A stretch of 64,000 bases of DNA from JAJFHI01 sp050633705 (GCA_050633705.1 JBOEGZ010000017.1:1-64000), one strand, 5' to 3'. Positions 54,095-63,412 are shown, numbered from the stretch's first letter. Translations and numbers: made by a program. Notes: generated by a model from the letters alone, not told the origin.

Positions 54095-54111
54095 TCAAGT
54101 AAAATTTGATT

Positions 54112-54903
54112 TCACGTCTCCTGTGAAGGGTCGACCACTTCCACAGCGACCCCGTGCTCGTTGCAAAGTGTGCGAATTGCGGCTGGTGGATCCATGTCTG
54201 TAACGAACGTACTTAGATCCGAGATATGGCCGATTCGAACAGGCGCGGAGCGGTCATACTTCATGCTGTCGGCGACCAGGATCGCGTGCCGCGCACTGCC
54301 CATGATTGCTTTGGCGACGCGTACTTCGCGATAATCGTAGTCCAATAGGCTGCCATCTTCGTCAATTGCGGATGCTCCAATGATCGCGTAATCGACCTTG
54401 AACTGGCGGATAAAGTCGACGGCTGCCTCGCCGACAACGCCGCCGTCACTATGTCTGACAACGCCGCCTGCTACCACAAGCTCAATGCCGTCACATCCTT
54501 GCAAAGTACTGATGACATTGATGTTATTCGTAATCACCATTAACCCGCGACGATCGCGCAATGCCTGTGCGACCTGCTCTGTCGTTGTACCGATATTAAT
54601 GACGATGGATGCGTTGTCCGGGATTAGATCTGCGGCGCGGCGCCCAATCTGACGCTTTGCTTCTGGCGCAAGTTGACGGCGTGCCGTGTAGGCGACATTC
54701 GCCACGCTCGAGGCCAGAACAGCACCACCATGAAATCTCTGGAGAATGCCGAGATCGGAAAGTTCATTCAAGTCTTTGCGGATGGTCTGAGGTGTAACTT
54801 TCAGCGATCCAGCGAGACCATCCACTGTGACGCGGCCTTCGGCACGGACGATTTCCAGAATGCTTTGTTGGCGCGGAATGGCGATATTTATGGCATTAGA
54901 CAT
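54112..54903 (-). CDS. glpR: DeoR-family glycerol regulon repressor
   Basis: A 263-aa DeoR/GlpR regulator. The winged helix-turn-helix is RQQSILEIVRAEGRVTVDGL, then KVTPQTIRKDLNELSDLGIL and RFHGGAV. The DeoRC sugar-phosphate domain has NIGTTTEQVAQAL, VVAGGVVRHSDGGVVG and IIGASAIDEDGSLLDYD. GlpR proteins release DNA when they bind glycerol 3-phosphate. It lies between glpD and the divergent transport operon, and phased TTCG repeats occur in front of both. Confidence 0.93.
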   Translation of the reverse strand: MSNAINIAIPRQQSILEIVRAEGRVTVDGLAGSLKVTPQTIRKDLNELSDLGILQRFHGGAVLASSVANVAYTARRQLAPEAKRQIGRRAADLIPDNASIVINIGTTTEQVAQALRDRRGLMVITNNINVISTLQGCDGIELVVAGGVVRHSDGGVVGEAAVDFIRQFKVDYAIIGASAIDEDGSLLDYDYREVRVAKAIMGSARHAILVADSMKYDRSAPVRIGHISDLSTFVTDMDPPAAIRTLCNEHGVAVEVVDPSQET

Positions 54904-54915
54904 CAGAATTCGCAA

Positions 54916-54951
54916 TTTTCGTTTGACATTCGTTTTGGTTCGATCTTACCT
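54916..54951 (+). promoter_or_regulatory. glpV promoter with phased GlpR-type repeats
   Basis: TTCG elements begin at 54918, 54929 and 54939, at 10-11-bp steps. A -35 TTGACA (54923-54928) lies within them, and a weak -10 TTACCT (54946-54951) follows at 17 bp. The repeats match those in front of glpD, so one repressor would cover the promoter between -40 and -15 and control both transcripts. Confidence 0.65.
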
Positions 54952-54995
54952 TGCAAACGTTGTCACTGCAACAGACCCGCAAGGGAGGAAACCCA

Positions 54996-56732
54996 ATGAT
55001 AAATAGATCGATCACGTTTGCCGCCACCGTTTCACTGGTGCTCGCGGCTGGTCCAGCGTTCGCTGGTATGGATGAAGCGAAGAAATGGGTAAACGATGAG
55101 TTTCAACCGTCTACCCTTTCCAAAGACGCTCAAATGTCCGAAATGGAATGGTTCGTCAAGGCTGCCGAGCCGTTCAAGGGCATGGAAGTCAATGTTCTAT
55201 CCGAAACCATTCCGACACATGAATACGAATCGAAAACGCTGACAAAAGCGTTCGAAGAAATTACCGGCATCAAGGTCAACCACCAGCTTCTTGGTGAAGG
55301 TGAAGTGGTCCAGGCCGTGCAAACTCAGATGCAGACCAAGCGTAACCTTTATGATGCCTACATCAACGATTCCGATTTGATTGGCACACACTCTCGCCTG
55401 CAACTTGCTGTGAATCTTACCGACTGGATGGCGGGTGAAGGCAAGGATGTAACGCTGCCAACACTGGACATCGATGATTTCATCGGTAAGTCATTCACCA
55501 CCGGTCCGGATGGCAAACTCTATCAGCTTCCCGACCAACAGTTTGCGAACCTCTATTGGTTCCGCAAGGACTGGTTTGACCGGGCAGATCTCAAAGAAAA
55601 GTTCAAAGCCAAATATGGCTACGACCTTGGTGTCCCCGTCAATTGGTCTGCCTATGAAGACATTGCAGAGTTTTTCACCAATGACGTGAAGGAAATCGAC
55701 GGTGTCCGCGTTTACGGACACATGGACTATGGTAAGCGTGCACCGGACCTCGGTTGGCGCATGACAGATGCCTGGCTCTCCATGGCCGGTGCTGGTTCGA
55801 AAGGCCTGCCAAACGGTCAGCCGATCGACGAATGGGGCATTCGAATGGAAGCCGGCAATTGTAACCCAGCTGGCGCGTCAGTCACTCGCGGCGGTGGGGC
55901 AAACGGACCGGCTGCTGTCTATGCGATCCGAAAGTGGGACGAATGGCTGCGCAAGTTTGCTCCTCCTGGAGCGGCCGACTATGACTTCTATCAGTCTCTA
56001 CCAGCACTCAGTCAGGGCAACGTTGCCCAGCAGATCTTCTGGTATACGGCATTTACCGCCTCGATGGTTGCGCCAAAGAGCGACGGCAATAACACTGTGG
56101 ATGACTCTGGAAAACCGCTTTGGCGGATGGCACCGTCTCCGCATGGTCCGTACTGGGAAAAGGGTCAGAAGCTTGGTTATCAGGATGCAGGCTCTTGGAC
56201 ACTCTTCAAATCGACTCCAGTTGATCGTCGCAAGGCGGCTTGGCTATACGCCCAATTCGTCGTGTCGAAGACTGTGTCGCTCAAGAAAAGCCACGTCGGC
56301 CTGACAATCATCCGCGATAGCGACATCAACCACAAATCGTTTACCGAGCGTGCTCCAAATCTGGGTGGACTCGTTGAGTTTTATCGCTCTCCTGACCGCG
56401 TAAACTGGAGCCCAACAGGCGTCAACGTTCCGGATTATCCGAAACTGGCACAGCTCTGGTGGCAGAACATTGGCGATGTCAACTCGGGTGCTTTCACACC
56501 GCAACAGGCGATGGACCGTCTTGCCGAACAGATGGACCAGGTGATGGCCAGGATGCAGGCAGCCGACGAGAAGGCCAAGGTCTACGGTGGTTGTGGTCCC
56601 CGTCTTAATAAGCCCAAGGATGCTTCGGAATGGCTCGGAAAGGGCGGGGCGAAAGCCAAGCTCGGCAACGAGAAACCAAAGGGTGAGACGGTCGACTACG
56701 ACGAACTCGTCAAGCGCTGGACAAAAGGCTAG
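54996..56732 (+). CDS. glpV: Glycerol ABC transporter substrate-binding protein (GlpV-like)
   Basis: A 578-aa periplasmic binding protein with a Sec signal ending PAFAG. The large family-1 type solute-binding fold follows (SETIPTHEYESKTLTKAFEE, DQQFANLYWFRKDWFDRADL). The size and the C-terminal WLGKGG...VKRWTKG end fit GlpV of the rhizobial glpSTPQUV glycerol system. GGGAGGAA just before ATG 54996 is an excellent ribosome-binding site. It is the first gene of the operon and is followed by a 14-bp stem-loop, in keeping with the higher protein level needed for a binding protein. Confidence 0.92.
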   Translation: MINRSITFAATVSLVLAAGPAFAGMDEAKKWVNDEFQPSTLSKDAQMSEMEWFVKAAEPFKGMEVNVLSETIPTHEYESKTLTKAFEEITGIKVNHQLLGEGEVVQAVQTQMQTKRNLYDAYINDSDLIGTHSRLQLAVNLTDWMAGEGKDVTLPTLDIDDFIGKSFTTGPDGKLYQLPDQQFANLYWFRKDWFDRADLKEKFKAKYGYDLGVPVNWSAYEDIAEFFTNDVKEIDGVRVYGHMDYGKRAPDLGWRMTDAWLSMAGAGSKGLPNGQPIDEWGIRMEAGNCNPAGASVTRGGGANGPAAVYAIRKWDEWLRKFAPPGAADYDFYQSLPALSQGNVAQQIFWYTAFTASMVAPKSDGNNTVDDSGKPLWRMAPSPHGPYWEKGQKLGYQDAGSWTLFKSTPVDRRKAAWLYAQFVVSKTVSLKKSHVGLTIIRDSDINHKSFTERAPNLGGLVEFYRSPDRVNWSPTGVNVPDYPKLAQLWWQNIGDVNSGAFTPQQAMDRLAEQMDQVMARMQAADEKAKVYGGCGPRLNKPKDASEWLGKGGAKAKLGNEKPKGETVDYDELVKRWTKG

Positions 56733-56741
56733 CACCCCCCA

Positions 56742-56785
56742 GTGTTCCGGGCGATTTCTCTCTCCCTACCTATCGCCCGGAACAC
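56742..56785 (+). other. Intercistronic stem-loop after glpV
   Basis: A perfect 14-bp inverted repeat, GTGTTCCGGGCGAT (56742-56755) and ATCGCCCGGAACAC (56772-56785), encloses a 16-nt pyrimidine-rich loop. There is no T-run after it. Such structures behind the binding-protein gene usually protect the upstream mRNA from 3' exonucleases or cause partial termination, giving more GlpV than membrane components. Confidence 0.8.
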
Positions 56786-56872
56786 CCTGCCTGCTAAAAG
56801 ATCGACTTCAAGCACTCGCCGTCACGTTAGGCGGTGCAAGCCAGGGCGCCAATTTGAAATCGGAATACCACC

Positions 56873-57946
56873 GTGACACTGGAATTACGCAACATCGTCA
56901 AAACGGTCGGGCCCGACACACATATCTATGACACGAGTGTCGCACTGGCTCCCGAGGGATTTAATATCCTCCTCGGCACAACGCTTGCGGGCAAAACGAC
57001 ATTGATGCAGATCATGGCCGGACTAGAGGTGCCAACATCAGGCGAAGTTTGGTTTAATGGGGTCAACGTCACTGGTGTTCCCGTTCAGAAACGCAACGTT
57101 TCTATGGTCTACCAGCAGTTCATCAATTACCCGAACCTTAGCGTTTTTGAGAATATTGCCTCTCCGCTGCGCGTCGCCCGTCTGCCCCGCGACGAAATCA
57201 AGCGGCGCGTTGAGGAGATGGCTGAGCTTATGAAGCTCACGCCAATGCTTTACCGTAGGCCTTCTGAACTTTCCGGCGGGCAGCAGCAACGCACGGCAAT
57301 GGCGCGGGCACTTGTAAAGGATGCCGACCTCGTGCTGCTCGATGAACCGCTTGCGAATCTAGATTTCAAATTGCGGGAAGAATTGCGCGATGAAATGCCG
57401 AAGTTGTTCGCAAACCGAAATTGCACCGTCGTCTACGCAACAACAGAACCCTCCGAGGCGCTGCTTCTGGGTGGGCATACCGCGACATTGCATAATGGCC
57501 GTTTGACGCAATTCGGACCTACTGCGCGCGTCTATCGCCAGCCCGCAGACGTTCGCACAGCGCAGGTTTTCTCCGAACCGCCGATCAACCTTGCCACAGT
57601 CACAAAGCAAGGTGGCGACATCATTTTAAGCGACAGTGTACGCTGGCAAGCTCGCGGCGCATCGGCGAATTTGAAAGATGCCACCTACACGATCGGCATT
57701 CGTCCGCATCACGTGACCCCGAAGTCGGCAGCGACATCGCCAGCCGACATCACTGGAAGCGTTCTCGTGACCGAATTGAGCGGATCAGAGAGTGTTATTC
57801 ACTTTGCCCACGGTACGCAAACCTGGGTGTCACAGTCTCATGGCATTCACGCCATCGACGTTGGCGCCGAGGCCGCCTTCCAGCTGGATATCGACCGTTG
57901 CATTTATTTCAACGCGGATGGGACTCTGATAGGGGAACAACCCTAA
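56873..57946 (+). CDS. glpS: Glycerol ABC transporter ATPase GlpS-like
   Basis: A 357-aa ATP-binding subunit. Walker A GTTLAGKTT, signature LSGGQQQR and Walker B VLLDEPLANLD are present, but the switch His is replaced: the H-loop reads VVYATTEPSEALLLGG with Thr. A C-terminal OB-type regulatory domain follows (about residue 240 on). GTG at 56873 is the start. The stop overlaps the start of glpT (TAATG), so the two ATPases are made together. It pairs with GlpT to form a heterodimeric motor. Confidence 0.9.
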   Translation: MTLELRNIVKTVGPDTHIYDTSVALAPEGFNILLGTTLAGKTTLMQIMAGLEVPTSGEVWFNGVNVTGVPVQKRNVSMVYQQFINYPNLSVFENIASPLRVARLPRDEIKRRVEEMAELMKLTPMLYRRPSELSGGQQQRTAMARALVKDADLVLLDEPLANLDFKLREELRDEMPKLFANRNCTVVYATTEPSEALLLGGHTATLHNGRLTQFGPTARVYRQPADVRTAQVFSEPPINLATVTKQGGDIILSDSVRWQARGASANLKDATYTIGIRPHHVTPKSAATSPADITGSVLVTELSGSESVIHFAHGTQTWVSQSHGIHAIDVGAEAAFQLDIDRCIYFNADGTLIGEQP

Positions 57947-59025
57947 TGGCACGAATTACTCTTGAAAACCTCCGGCATAGCTATCTTGCAAATCCTACCG
58001 CACCAGCCGATTACGCCCTCAAATATCTCGATGTTGCCTGGGAAGATGGAGGTGCCTACGCGCTTCTCGGTCCCTCCGGTTGTGGCAAGACCACACTTCT
58101 CAATATTATTTCTGGCCTAATAGATCCCAGTGAGGGGCGCGTTCTATTTGACGGTGCCGACATGACCGGCAAGCCACCGGATGAACGTAACATTGCCCAG
58201 GTATTCCAGTTTCCAGTCGTCTACGACACCATGACGGTATTCGACAATCTAGCTTTCCCTCTCCAGAACCGTGGCGTGGAAGCCAGCGAGATCAAGACGC
58301 GAGTACACGAAGTTGCCGCCATGCTGGATCTCGACGAAATGTTGCCTCAGCGCGCGTCAGGATTGACGGCCGATGGCAAACAAAAAATCTCTCTCGGACG
58401 CGGTCTCATCCGGTCCGACGTCAATGCGATTCTGTTTGACGAACCGCTGACCGTTATCGATCCACACCTCAAGTGGCAACTGCGCTCGAAGTTGAAAGAG
58501 TTGCACCACCGCATCCGTCGCACGATGATCTATGTGACGCACGACCAGACTGAAGCTTTGACATTCGCCGATCAGGTTATCGTGATGCAAGAAGGGGAAG
58601 TTGTGCAGATTGGCACGCCGGTAGAGCTCTTCGAGCAACCGAAACACACATTCGTCGGTCACTTCATCGGATCGCCGGGAATGAACGTGTTGCCGACGGA
58701 GGTGAACAACGGCACGGCATGGTTCGGCGGGCAACCGGTGGCTGTTAGTAACGCAATTCCTGAGGACCTCAACGGCAGGACGCTGGAAATTGGTGTGCGG
58801 CCCGAGTTCGTGTCTCTCTCCGACAGCGGGATCGCGATTACAATTGACAAGGTCAGCGATGCTGGGCGGTTCCGCATCGTTGATGCGAGGCATGGGGAAA
58901 GCCGTATTCATTTCCTCGTCAGCGAAGACATCAGCATCCCATCGGAGACAGCGCACATTGCGTTCGAGCCATCTCAAACACGCCTCTACGCCAACGGCTG
59001 GCTTGTTGGGGAGGCGGCATCATGA
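57946..59025 (+). CDS. glpT: Glycerol ABC transporter ATPase GlpT-like
   Basis: A 359-aa second ATPase of the glycerol transporter. Walker A GPSGCGKTT, Walker B ILFDEPLTVID and the H-loop YVTHDQTEAL are intact. The LSGGQ signature is replaced by ASGLTADGKQKISLGRGLIR. This is the mirror image of GlpS, which keeps the signature but lacks the His. Symbol follows the rhizobial glpSTPQUV scheme, not the E. coli G3P antiporter. Its stop overlaps the start of the first permease gene (ATGA). Confidence 0.9.
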   Translation: MARITLENLRHSYLANPTAPADYALKYLDVAWEDGGAYALLGPSGCGKTTLLNIISGLIDPSEGRVLFDGADMTGKPPDERNIAQVFQFPVVYDTMTVFDNLAFPLQNRGVEASEIKTRVHEVAAMLDLDEMLPQRASGLTADGKQKISLGRGLIRSDVNAILFDEPLTVIDPHLKWQLRSKLKELHHRIRRTMIYVTHDQTEALTFADQVIVMQEGEVVQIGTPVELFEQPKHTFVGHFIGSPGMNVLPTEVNNGTAWFGGQPVAVSNAIPEDLNGRTLEIGVRPEFVSLSDSGIAITIDKVSDAGRFRIVDARHGESRIHFLVSEDISIPSETAHIAFEPSQTRLYANGWLVGEAAS

Positions 59026-59885
59026 ACAAGACAGTCAATCAAAAAGGTTGGTTCTTTGTCCTCCCCGTTGTCGTGTTGGTCGCATTCAATGCTGTCATCC
59101 CGCTTATGACAGTGGTGAACTATTCGGTACAGGAGACATTTGGCGACAATCTCTTCTTTTTTGAGGGCGTCAAATGGTTCAGTCAAGTTTTGGCGTCGGA
59201 ACGTTTTCACGCCTCGCTCCTGCGTCAGCTAACGTTTACGGGCATTATCCTTGCTATTGAAATTCCGCTTGGGGTCGCCATCGCGCTCGCCATGCCACGC
59301 AAGGGACCATGGGTCTCGGTTTGTCTCGTGCTCATGGCCTTGCCTCTGCTTATCCCTTGGAACGTGGTTGGCGCCATGTGGAACATCTTCGCCCTACCTG
59401 ACATCGGCATGCTGGGTCACACGCTTAACAGTTGGGGCATCGACTACAATTATACGCGTCAACCTTTTTCCGCCTGGGTGACGCTAATCGCGATGGATGT
59501 CTGGCACTGGACATCGCTTGTTGTGCTTCTTGCCTATGCGGGATTAAGCGCTATTCCGGATGCCTATTACCAGGCGGCAAAAATCGACGGTGCATCACCT
59601 TGGGCAATCTTCCGTTACATCCAGTTGCCGAAGATGAAACGCGTTCTTACGATCGCAGTTCTGCTGCGATTTATGGACAGCTTCAACATCTATACCGAAC
59701 CCTTTGTGTTAACAGGTGGGGGCCCGGGCAACTCGACGACGCTGCTTTCCATAGATCTTGTTAAGGTCGCACTTGGGCAGTTCGACCTTGGACCGGCGGC
59801 AGCGATGTCAATCATCTACTTCCTGATCATTCTGCTGTTCTCGTGGATTTTCTATACGCTCATGACACGCGGGGAGGAAGAGTGA
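59022..59885 (+). CDS. glpP: Glycerol ABC transporter permease GlpP-like
   Basis: A 287-aa MalF-type inner-membrane permease with six hydrophobic segments (first WFFVLPVVVLVAFNAVIPLM). The ATPase-contact EAA loop is YYQAAKIDGASPWAIFRYIQ followed by LPKMKR. FVLTGGGPGNSTTLLS is the usual late motif. It overlaps its neighbours on both sides (ATGA with glpT, TGATG with glpQ). It forms the channel with GlpQ. Confidence 0.92.
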   Translation: MNKTVNQKGWFFVLPVVVLVAFNAVIPLMTVVNYSVQETFGDNLFFFEGVKWFSQVLASERFHASLLRQLTFTGIILAIEIPLGVAIALAMPRKGPWVSVCLVLMALPLLIPWNVVGAMWNIFALPDIGMLGHTLNSWGIDYNYTRQPFSAWVTLIAMDVWHWTSLVVLLAYAGLSAIPDAYYQAAKIDGASPWAIFRYIQLPKMKRVLTIAVLLRFMDSFNIYTEPFVLTGGGPGNSTTLLSIDLVKVALGQFDLGPAAAMSIIYFLIILLFSWIFYTLMTRGEEE

Positions 59886-60685
59886 TGACGCTGTTTCGTA
59901 GACTCGTGCCAACGCTTTACATAATTTTTCTCATGCTGCCGATCTACTGGTTGATCAGTATGTCGTTCAAAACAACCAACGAAATTCTTGGTGGGTTCAC
60001 GCTGTTCCCACGTGAGTTTACACTCGATAACTACCGCGAGATTTTCACCAATCCCGTCTGGTATAACGGTTATCTGAATTCCATCATCTATGTGGTCATC
60101 AACACGATCATATCGGTGAGTGTAGCGTTACCAGCGGCCTATGCTTTTTCGCGCTACCGGTTTCTTGGCGACAAGCACCTCTTTTTCTGGCTGTTGACCA
60201 ATCGCATGGCCCCTGCCGCCGTCTTTGCATTACCTTTCTTTCAGCTCTACTCCGCAATCGGGTTGTTTGATACGCACATCGCGGTTGCGCTTGCCCATTG
60301 CCTGTTCAACATCCCGCTTGCGGTCTGGATTCTGGAAGGCTTCATGTCCGGAGTGCCCAAGCAGCTCGATGAAACAGCCTATATTGATGGCTATGGGTTC
60401 TGGCGCTTTTTCATACGCATCTTCATTCCAACGATCGCCGCCGGAATAGGCGTTGCCGCGTTCTTCTGCTTCATGTTTTCGTGGGTTGAACTCTTGTTGG
60501 CCAAGACACTCACGTCTGTCGCCGCCAAACCAATCGCCGCCACCATGACCCGAACGGCGAGCAGCTCAGGCTACGAACTCGGCCTGCTCGCTGCTGCTGG
60601 AACGCTGACCATCGTTCCAGGCGCCATCGTGATCTACTTCGTCCGCAATTATATCGCCAAAGGTTTTGCACTTGGCCGCGTGTAG
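59885..60685 (+). CDS. glpQ: Glycerol ABC transporter permease GlpQ-like
   Basis: A 266-aa MalG-type permease with six membrane segments. The EAA loop is LDETAYIDGYGFWRFFIRIF, and NYIAKGFALGRV is the typical family end. GGGGAGGAAGAG before the overlapping ATG gives strong translation. The symbol follows rhizobial glp naming and does not mean the glycerophosphodiesterase of E. coli. Confidence 0.92.
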   Translation: MTLFRRLVPTLYIIFLMLPIYWLISMSFKTTNEILGGFTLFPREFTLDNYREIFTNPVWYNGYLNSIIYVVINTIISVSVALPAAYAFSRYRFLGDKHLFFWLLTNRMAPAAVFALPFFQLYSAIGLFDTHIAVALAHCLFNIPLAVWILEGFMSGVPKQLDETAYIDGYGFWRFFIRIFIPTIAAGIGVAAFFCFMFSWVELLLAKTLTSVAAKPIAATMTRTASSSGYELGLLAAAGTLTIVPGAIVIYFVRNYIAKGFALGRV

Positions 60686-60712
60686 TTATTCGTTGAAGGA
60701 AAGGAACGTCTC

Positions 60713-60994
60713 ATGGGACTGGAATGGATGGCATGGACGTGGCACACAGCGCTCTTTTTCCTTTTTATCCTCGTCTGCCTTGTCATCATGACGATTTGGG
60801 AAATACGAAAGCCTGGCGGCGATCCGCGACGCGGCATCCTGGCACTCAACACGACACGTGGCGACCGCTTGTTCATTTCCTTGTTGGGAAGTGCGTATAT
60901 TCATCTCGCATGGCTGGCCATTTTTGGTCCGCCTCTTTGGGGAGCCATCGTTCTTTCGATCGTCTTCGCGTTTAGCGTTTTTCGATTGGTTTGA
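60713..60994 (+). CDS. glpU: DUF2160 small membrane protein GlpU-like
   Basis: A 93-aa membrane protein with three hydrophobic segments: TALFFLFILVCLVIMTIWE, LFISLLGSAYIHLAWLAIF and LWGAIVLSIVFAFSVFRLV. The conserved WEIRKPGGDPRRGILALNTT loop and GDRLF identify the DUF2160/GlpU family, found only in glycerol transport operons of this type. Its exact function is unknown; it may stabilise the permease. It closes the operon, 27 bp after glpQ. Confidence 0.92.
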   Translation: MGLEWMAWTWHTALFFLFILVCLVIMTIWEIRKPGGDPRRGILALNTTRGDRLFISLLGSAYIHLAWLAIFGPPLWGAIVLSIVFAFSVFRLV

Positions 60995-61277
60995 AACAGC
61001 GCGAGTTTAACGGTCTAAACGGAAAGAGATTTAATGTTCGCGAACCCGTCGGATGCCTTCTCTTGGCCCATAGGTGTCGTCGCGACAGCGTGATTTTTAT
61101 CAAAAGCGCAATACCAAACGTGAGCCGGAGCGACTAGTGACAATCCTGGTGCCCGCCGATCTGTCTACATGCTCCGCAACGAAATATGTAGGCCGTTGGA
61201 TCTTTGTTTTTTGTCGAGCACCGCAAGAAACGCTTCCCACTCCGGTCATTCTGCTAGACCCGCATTTATTCTGATTG

Positions 61278-61676
61278 CTAGCATCGCCTGCGGTCCGAAT
61301 TTCGCGAGCTTTGTGCACCGCCTAATCCAATAAACTGTGCAGCATCGTTCCAGTGTGTCCACCACTGTTCTTGTTGCCAACCATTGAAGCCAGGAGTGCG
61401 ATAGGAGACTACTTCTACAATACTTTCGGAAACAAACGGCTTCCCAATCACTATAACTGCCAATAGCGTCTTTGTTTGTGAAGCTTGCATCCAATTTGGT
61501 ATGAGCAGTGCTGTTGGCGATGCACCAAAGGCAGATGCAATCAAGAAACTCTTCGGCCGCATAAATGGGCCCTGTATATAAACCCCACGCGACTGGTTGC
61601 AGTGCACACAGATAGCATTCGAGACTTTCAACGAACCTGTGGCAATTGGGTTCGGATGATATTGGTAGAATGGCAA
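61278..61676 (-). pseudogene. CbrC (UPF0167) family gene with two frameshifts
   Basis: Reading across two frames recovers a CbrC-like protein. The frame from 61676 gives FYQYHPNPIATGSLKVSNAIC and HCNQSRG. The family then continues in the next frame as LYTGPIYAAEEFLDCICLWC and IANSTAHTKLDASFTNKDA. It returns to the first frame as KPFVSESIVEVVSYRTPGFN, GWQQEQWWTHWNDAAQFIG. CbrC proteins have this exact order with paired Cys for metal. Two opposing frameshifts, near 61580 and near 61450, break the gene. It is a decayed accessory gene between glpU and the truncated transposase. Confidence 0.75.
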
Positions 61677-61865
61677 TTCTGTTCACATGAAATCTATACA
61701 TTTCTGCCTGTTTCCGATCGGAGCTCATCCATCAGAAATTCTACTGACCAGTTCTCTGACCGCTCGCTAGGAAGAGGAAGACTATTTCTGTCGCCTCTTG
61801 ACCCTGGCTGTGTAAAAACGCGAATTGGGGTATGGTTCTCTTGTCCTTTGAGGGTGGAGGATTGG

Positions 61866-62867
61866 ATGAAGCGGTTTGTTGAGGGTGCGGATCGTAATCA
61901 GGTGACTTTTCTGCCGGAATGTCTGGAAGATTGGATCGGCGATGACAATCCGGTTCGCGTAGTTGATGTCTTTGTTGATGAACTCGACCTGGCCAAACTT
62001 GATTTTGATCGCGTTGATCCGAAAGCCACAGGCCGACCGTCGTATCATCCGGCTGTTCTACTCAAGCTCTATGTCTACGGCTATCTCAACGCCGTGCAGT
62101 CGAGCCGCCGTTTGAAACGTGAAGCGGGTCGCAATGTTGAAGTCATGTGGCTGCTTGGCCGTCTCGTTCCGGATCATAAGACGATCGCCGACTTCCGCAA
62201 GGACAATGGCCCTGCGATCCGAGAGGTCTGCGCGCAGTTCGTCGAGCTGTGCCGACGAATTGGTTTTCTGACCCGCGGGAGTGTCGCGATCGACGGCTCA
62301 AAGTTTAAAGCGGTCAACAATCGCGACCGCAACTTCACCGAAGGCAAGATGAAACGGCGCATGGCGCAGATCGAGGAGAGTGTCGCGCGCTATCGGCACC
62401 AGCTTGAGAGTGCGGATCGGCAAGAGCGTTCGAAGGCGCGGGCGATGAAAGTCGACCGACTGAACGAGAAGATTACCACGTTGCGGGAGGAGATGGCGCG
62501 CCTCAAAGCAATCGAGAGACAGCGTCAAGCACAACCCGACCAGCAGATCTCGTTCACTGATCTAGATTCACGTTCGATGGCAACAAGCGGCCGCGGCTCC
62601 GGCGTGGTTGGCTACAATGTCCAGGCCTCCGTTGATACCGAACACCATCTGATCGTCGCACACGAGGTACCCACTAGCGGATCAGACCGTTCACAACTTG
62701 CGCCGATGTCTAAGCTGACTAAGCGGGTGCTTGGTGCCGAAAAACTCGACGTCGTCGCAGACCGCGCCGACAAATCCGTTTTCATACAACCAAGACCCGT
62801 TGCAGTCCTGAGCGGGTGCGGCATCGGCGATTTGGGTGTCGGCAGACGGACAAATAAGTGTATGTAA
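61866..62867 (+). mobile_element. IS1182-family transposase, C-terminally truncated
   Basis: The frame (333 codons) matches the N-terminal two thirds of IS1182-type DDE transposases: VDVFVDELDLAKLDFDRVDP, then GRPSYHPAVLLKLYVYGYLN, SSRRLKREAGRNVEVMWLLG and VAIDGSKFKAVNNRDRNFTE (first catalytic Asp), GVVGYNVQASVD and LDVVADRAD (second Asp). After VVADR the family sequence stops and an unrelated tail follows to the stop. The part with the catalytic Glu and the Cys-rich end is missing, so it is inactive. CCTGGCTGTGTAAAAACGC (61803-61821) could be the left inverted repeat; no matching right end was found. Confidence 0.85.
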
Positions 62868-63412
62868 TCTAGGCGTACTCATTGTTCTGCGAGATAAGCA
62901 TGTTTACTAGCGCATAAACCAGATTAAGGCATTCTGGGATTACAGCTATGGCAAACCATATCTACGAGGCAGTCCTGGCGGGAAGAACATACCTGCTGGC
63001 ATCAAATGTTGACCTGGGACCAGATGTTTTCATGGGGTTCATTCGAACCCTTGATGGATGGGAAGCCAAAGTTTTGGCCCGAAAAAAGCCGCAACACTCA
63101 TCTGCGATCACCTACGTAAGCTCTCGGCGCATTTCATAGGCTTTATCGTCGGCATGAGCTATCATCAGGCAACAATCCGCGCGCGACCAAACGATTTCCG
63201 ATCGTGGCCCATCTGATTTATAGGGAAGGTGAGCACATCATGAGTTCCAAAGACACTCAAGCACTGATTGTGATGTTAGGACGTGCTACTTTCACTTAGT
63301 CGTAAGAGCTGATAAGAAAATGTCTCATCTCATTCCGACAACAATTGAGGTTGCGGCATACAGGAAGCTCGGGTGCAACGTTGATGCGCATTGGGTGGAT
63401 TGAGCAGTAAGA
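62868..63412. other. Region after the IS remnant with one doubtful small ORF
   Basis: The only frame worth noting is 62948-63139 (plus, 63 codons, starting MANHIYEAVLAGRTYLLASN). It has no ribosome-binding site, no recognised family and is shorter than most real genes, so I do not call it. No IS inverted repeat or terminator was found. Confidence 0.4.

Noticed and set aside
62948..63139. 63-codon plus-strand frame after the IS remnant
   Set aside because: No ribosome-binding site or recognisable family; kept only as a note in the gap entry.
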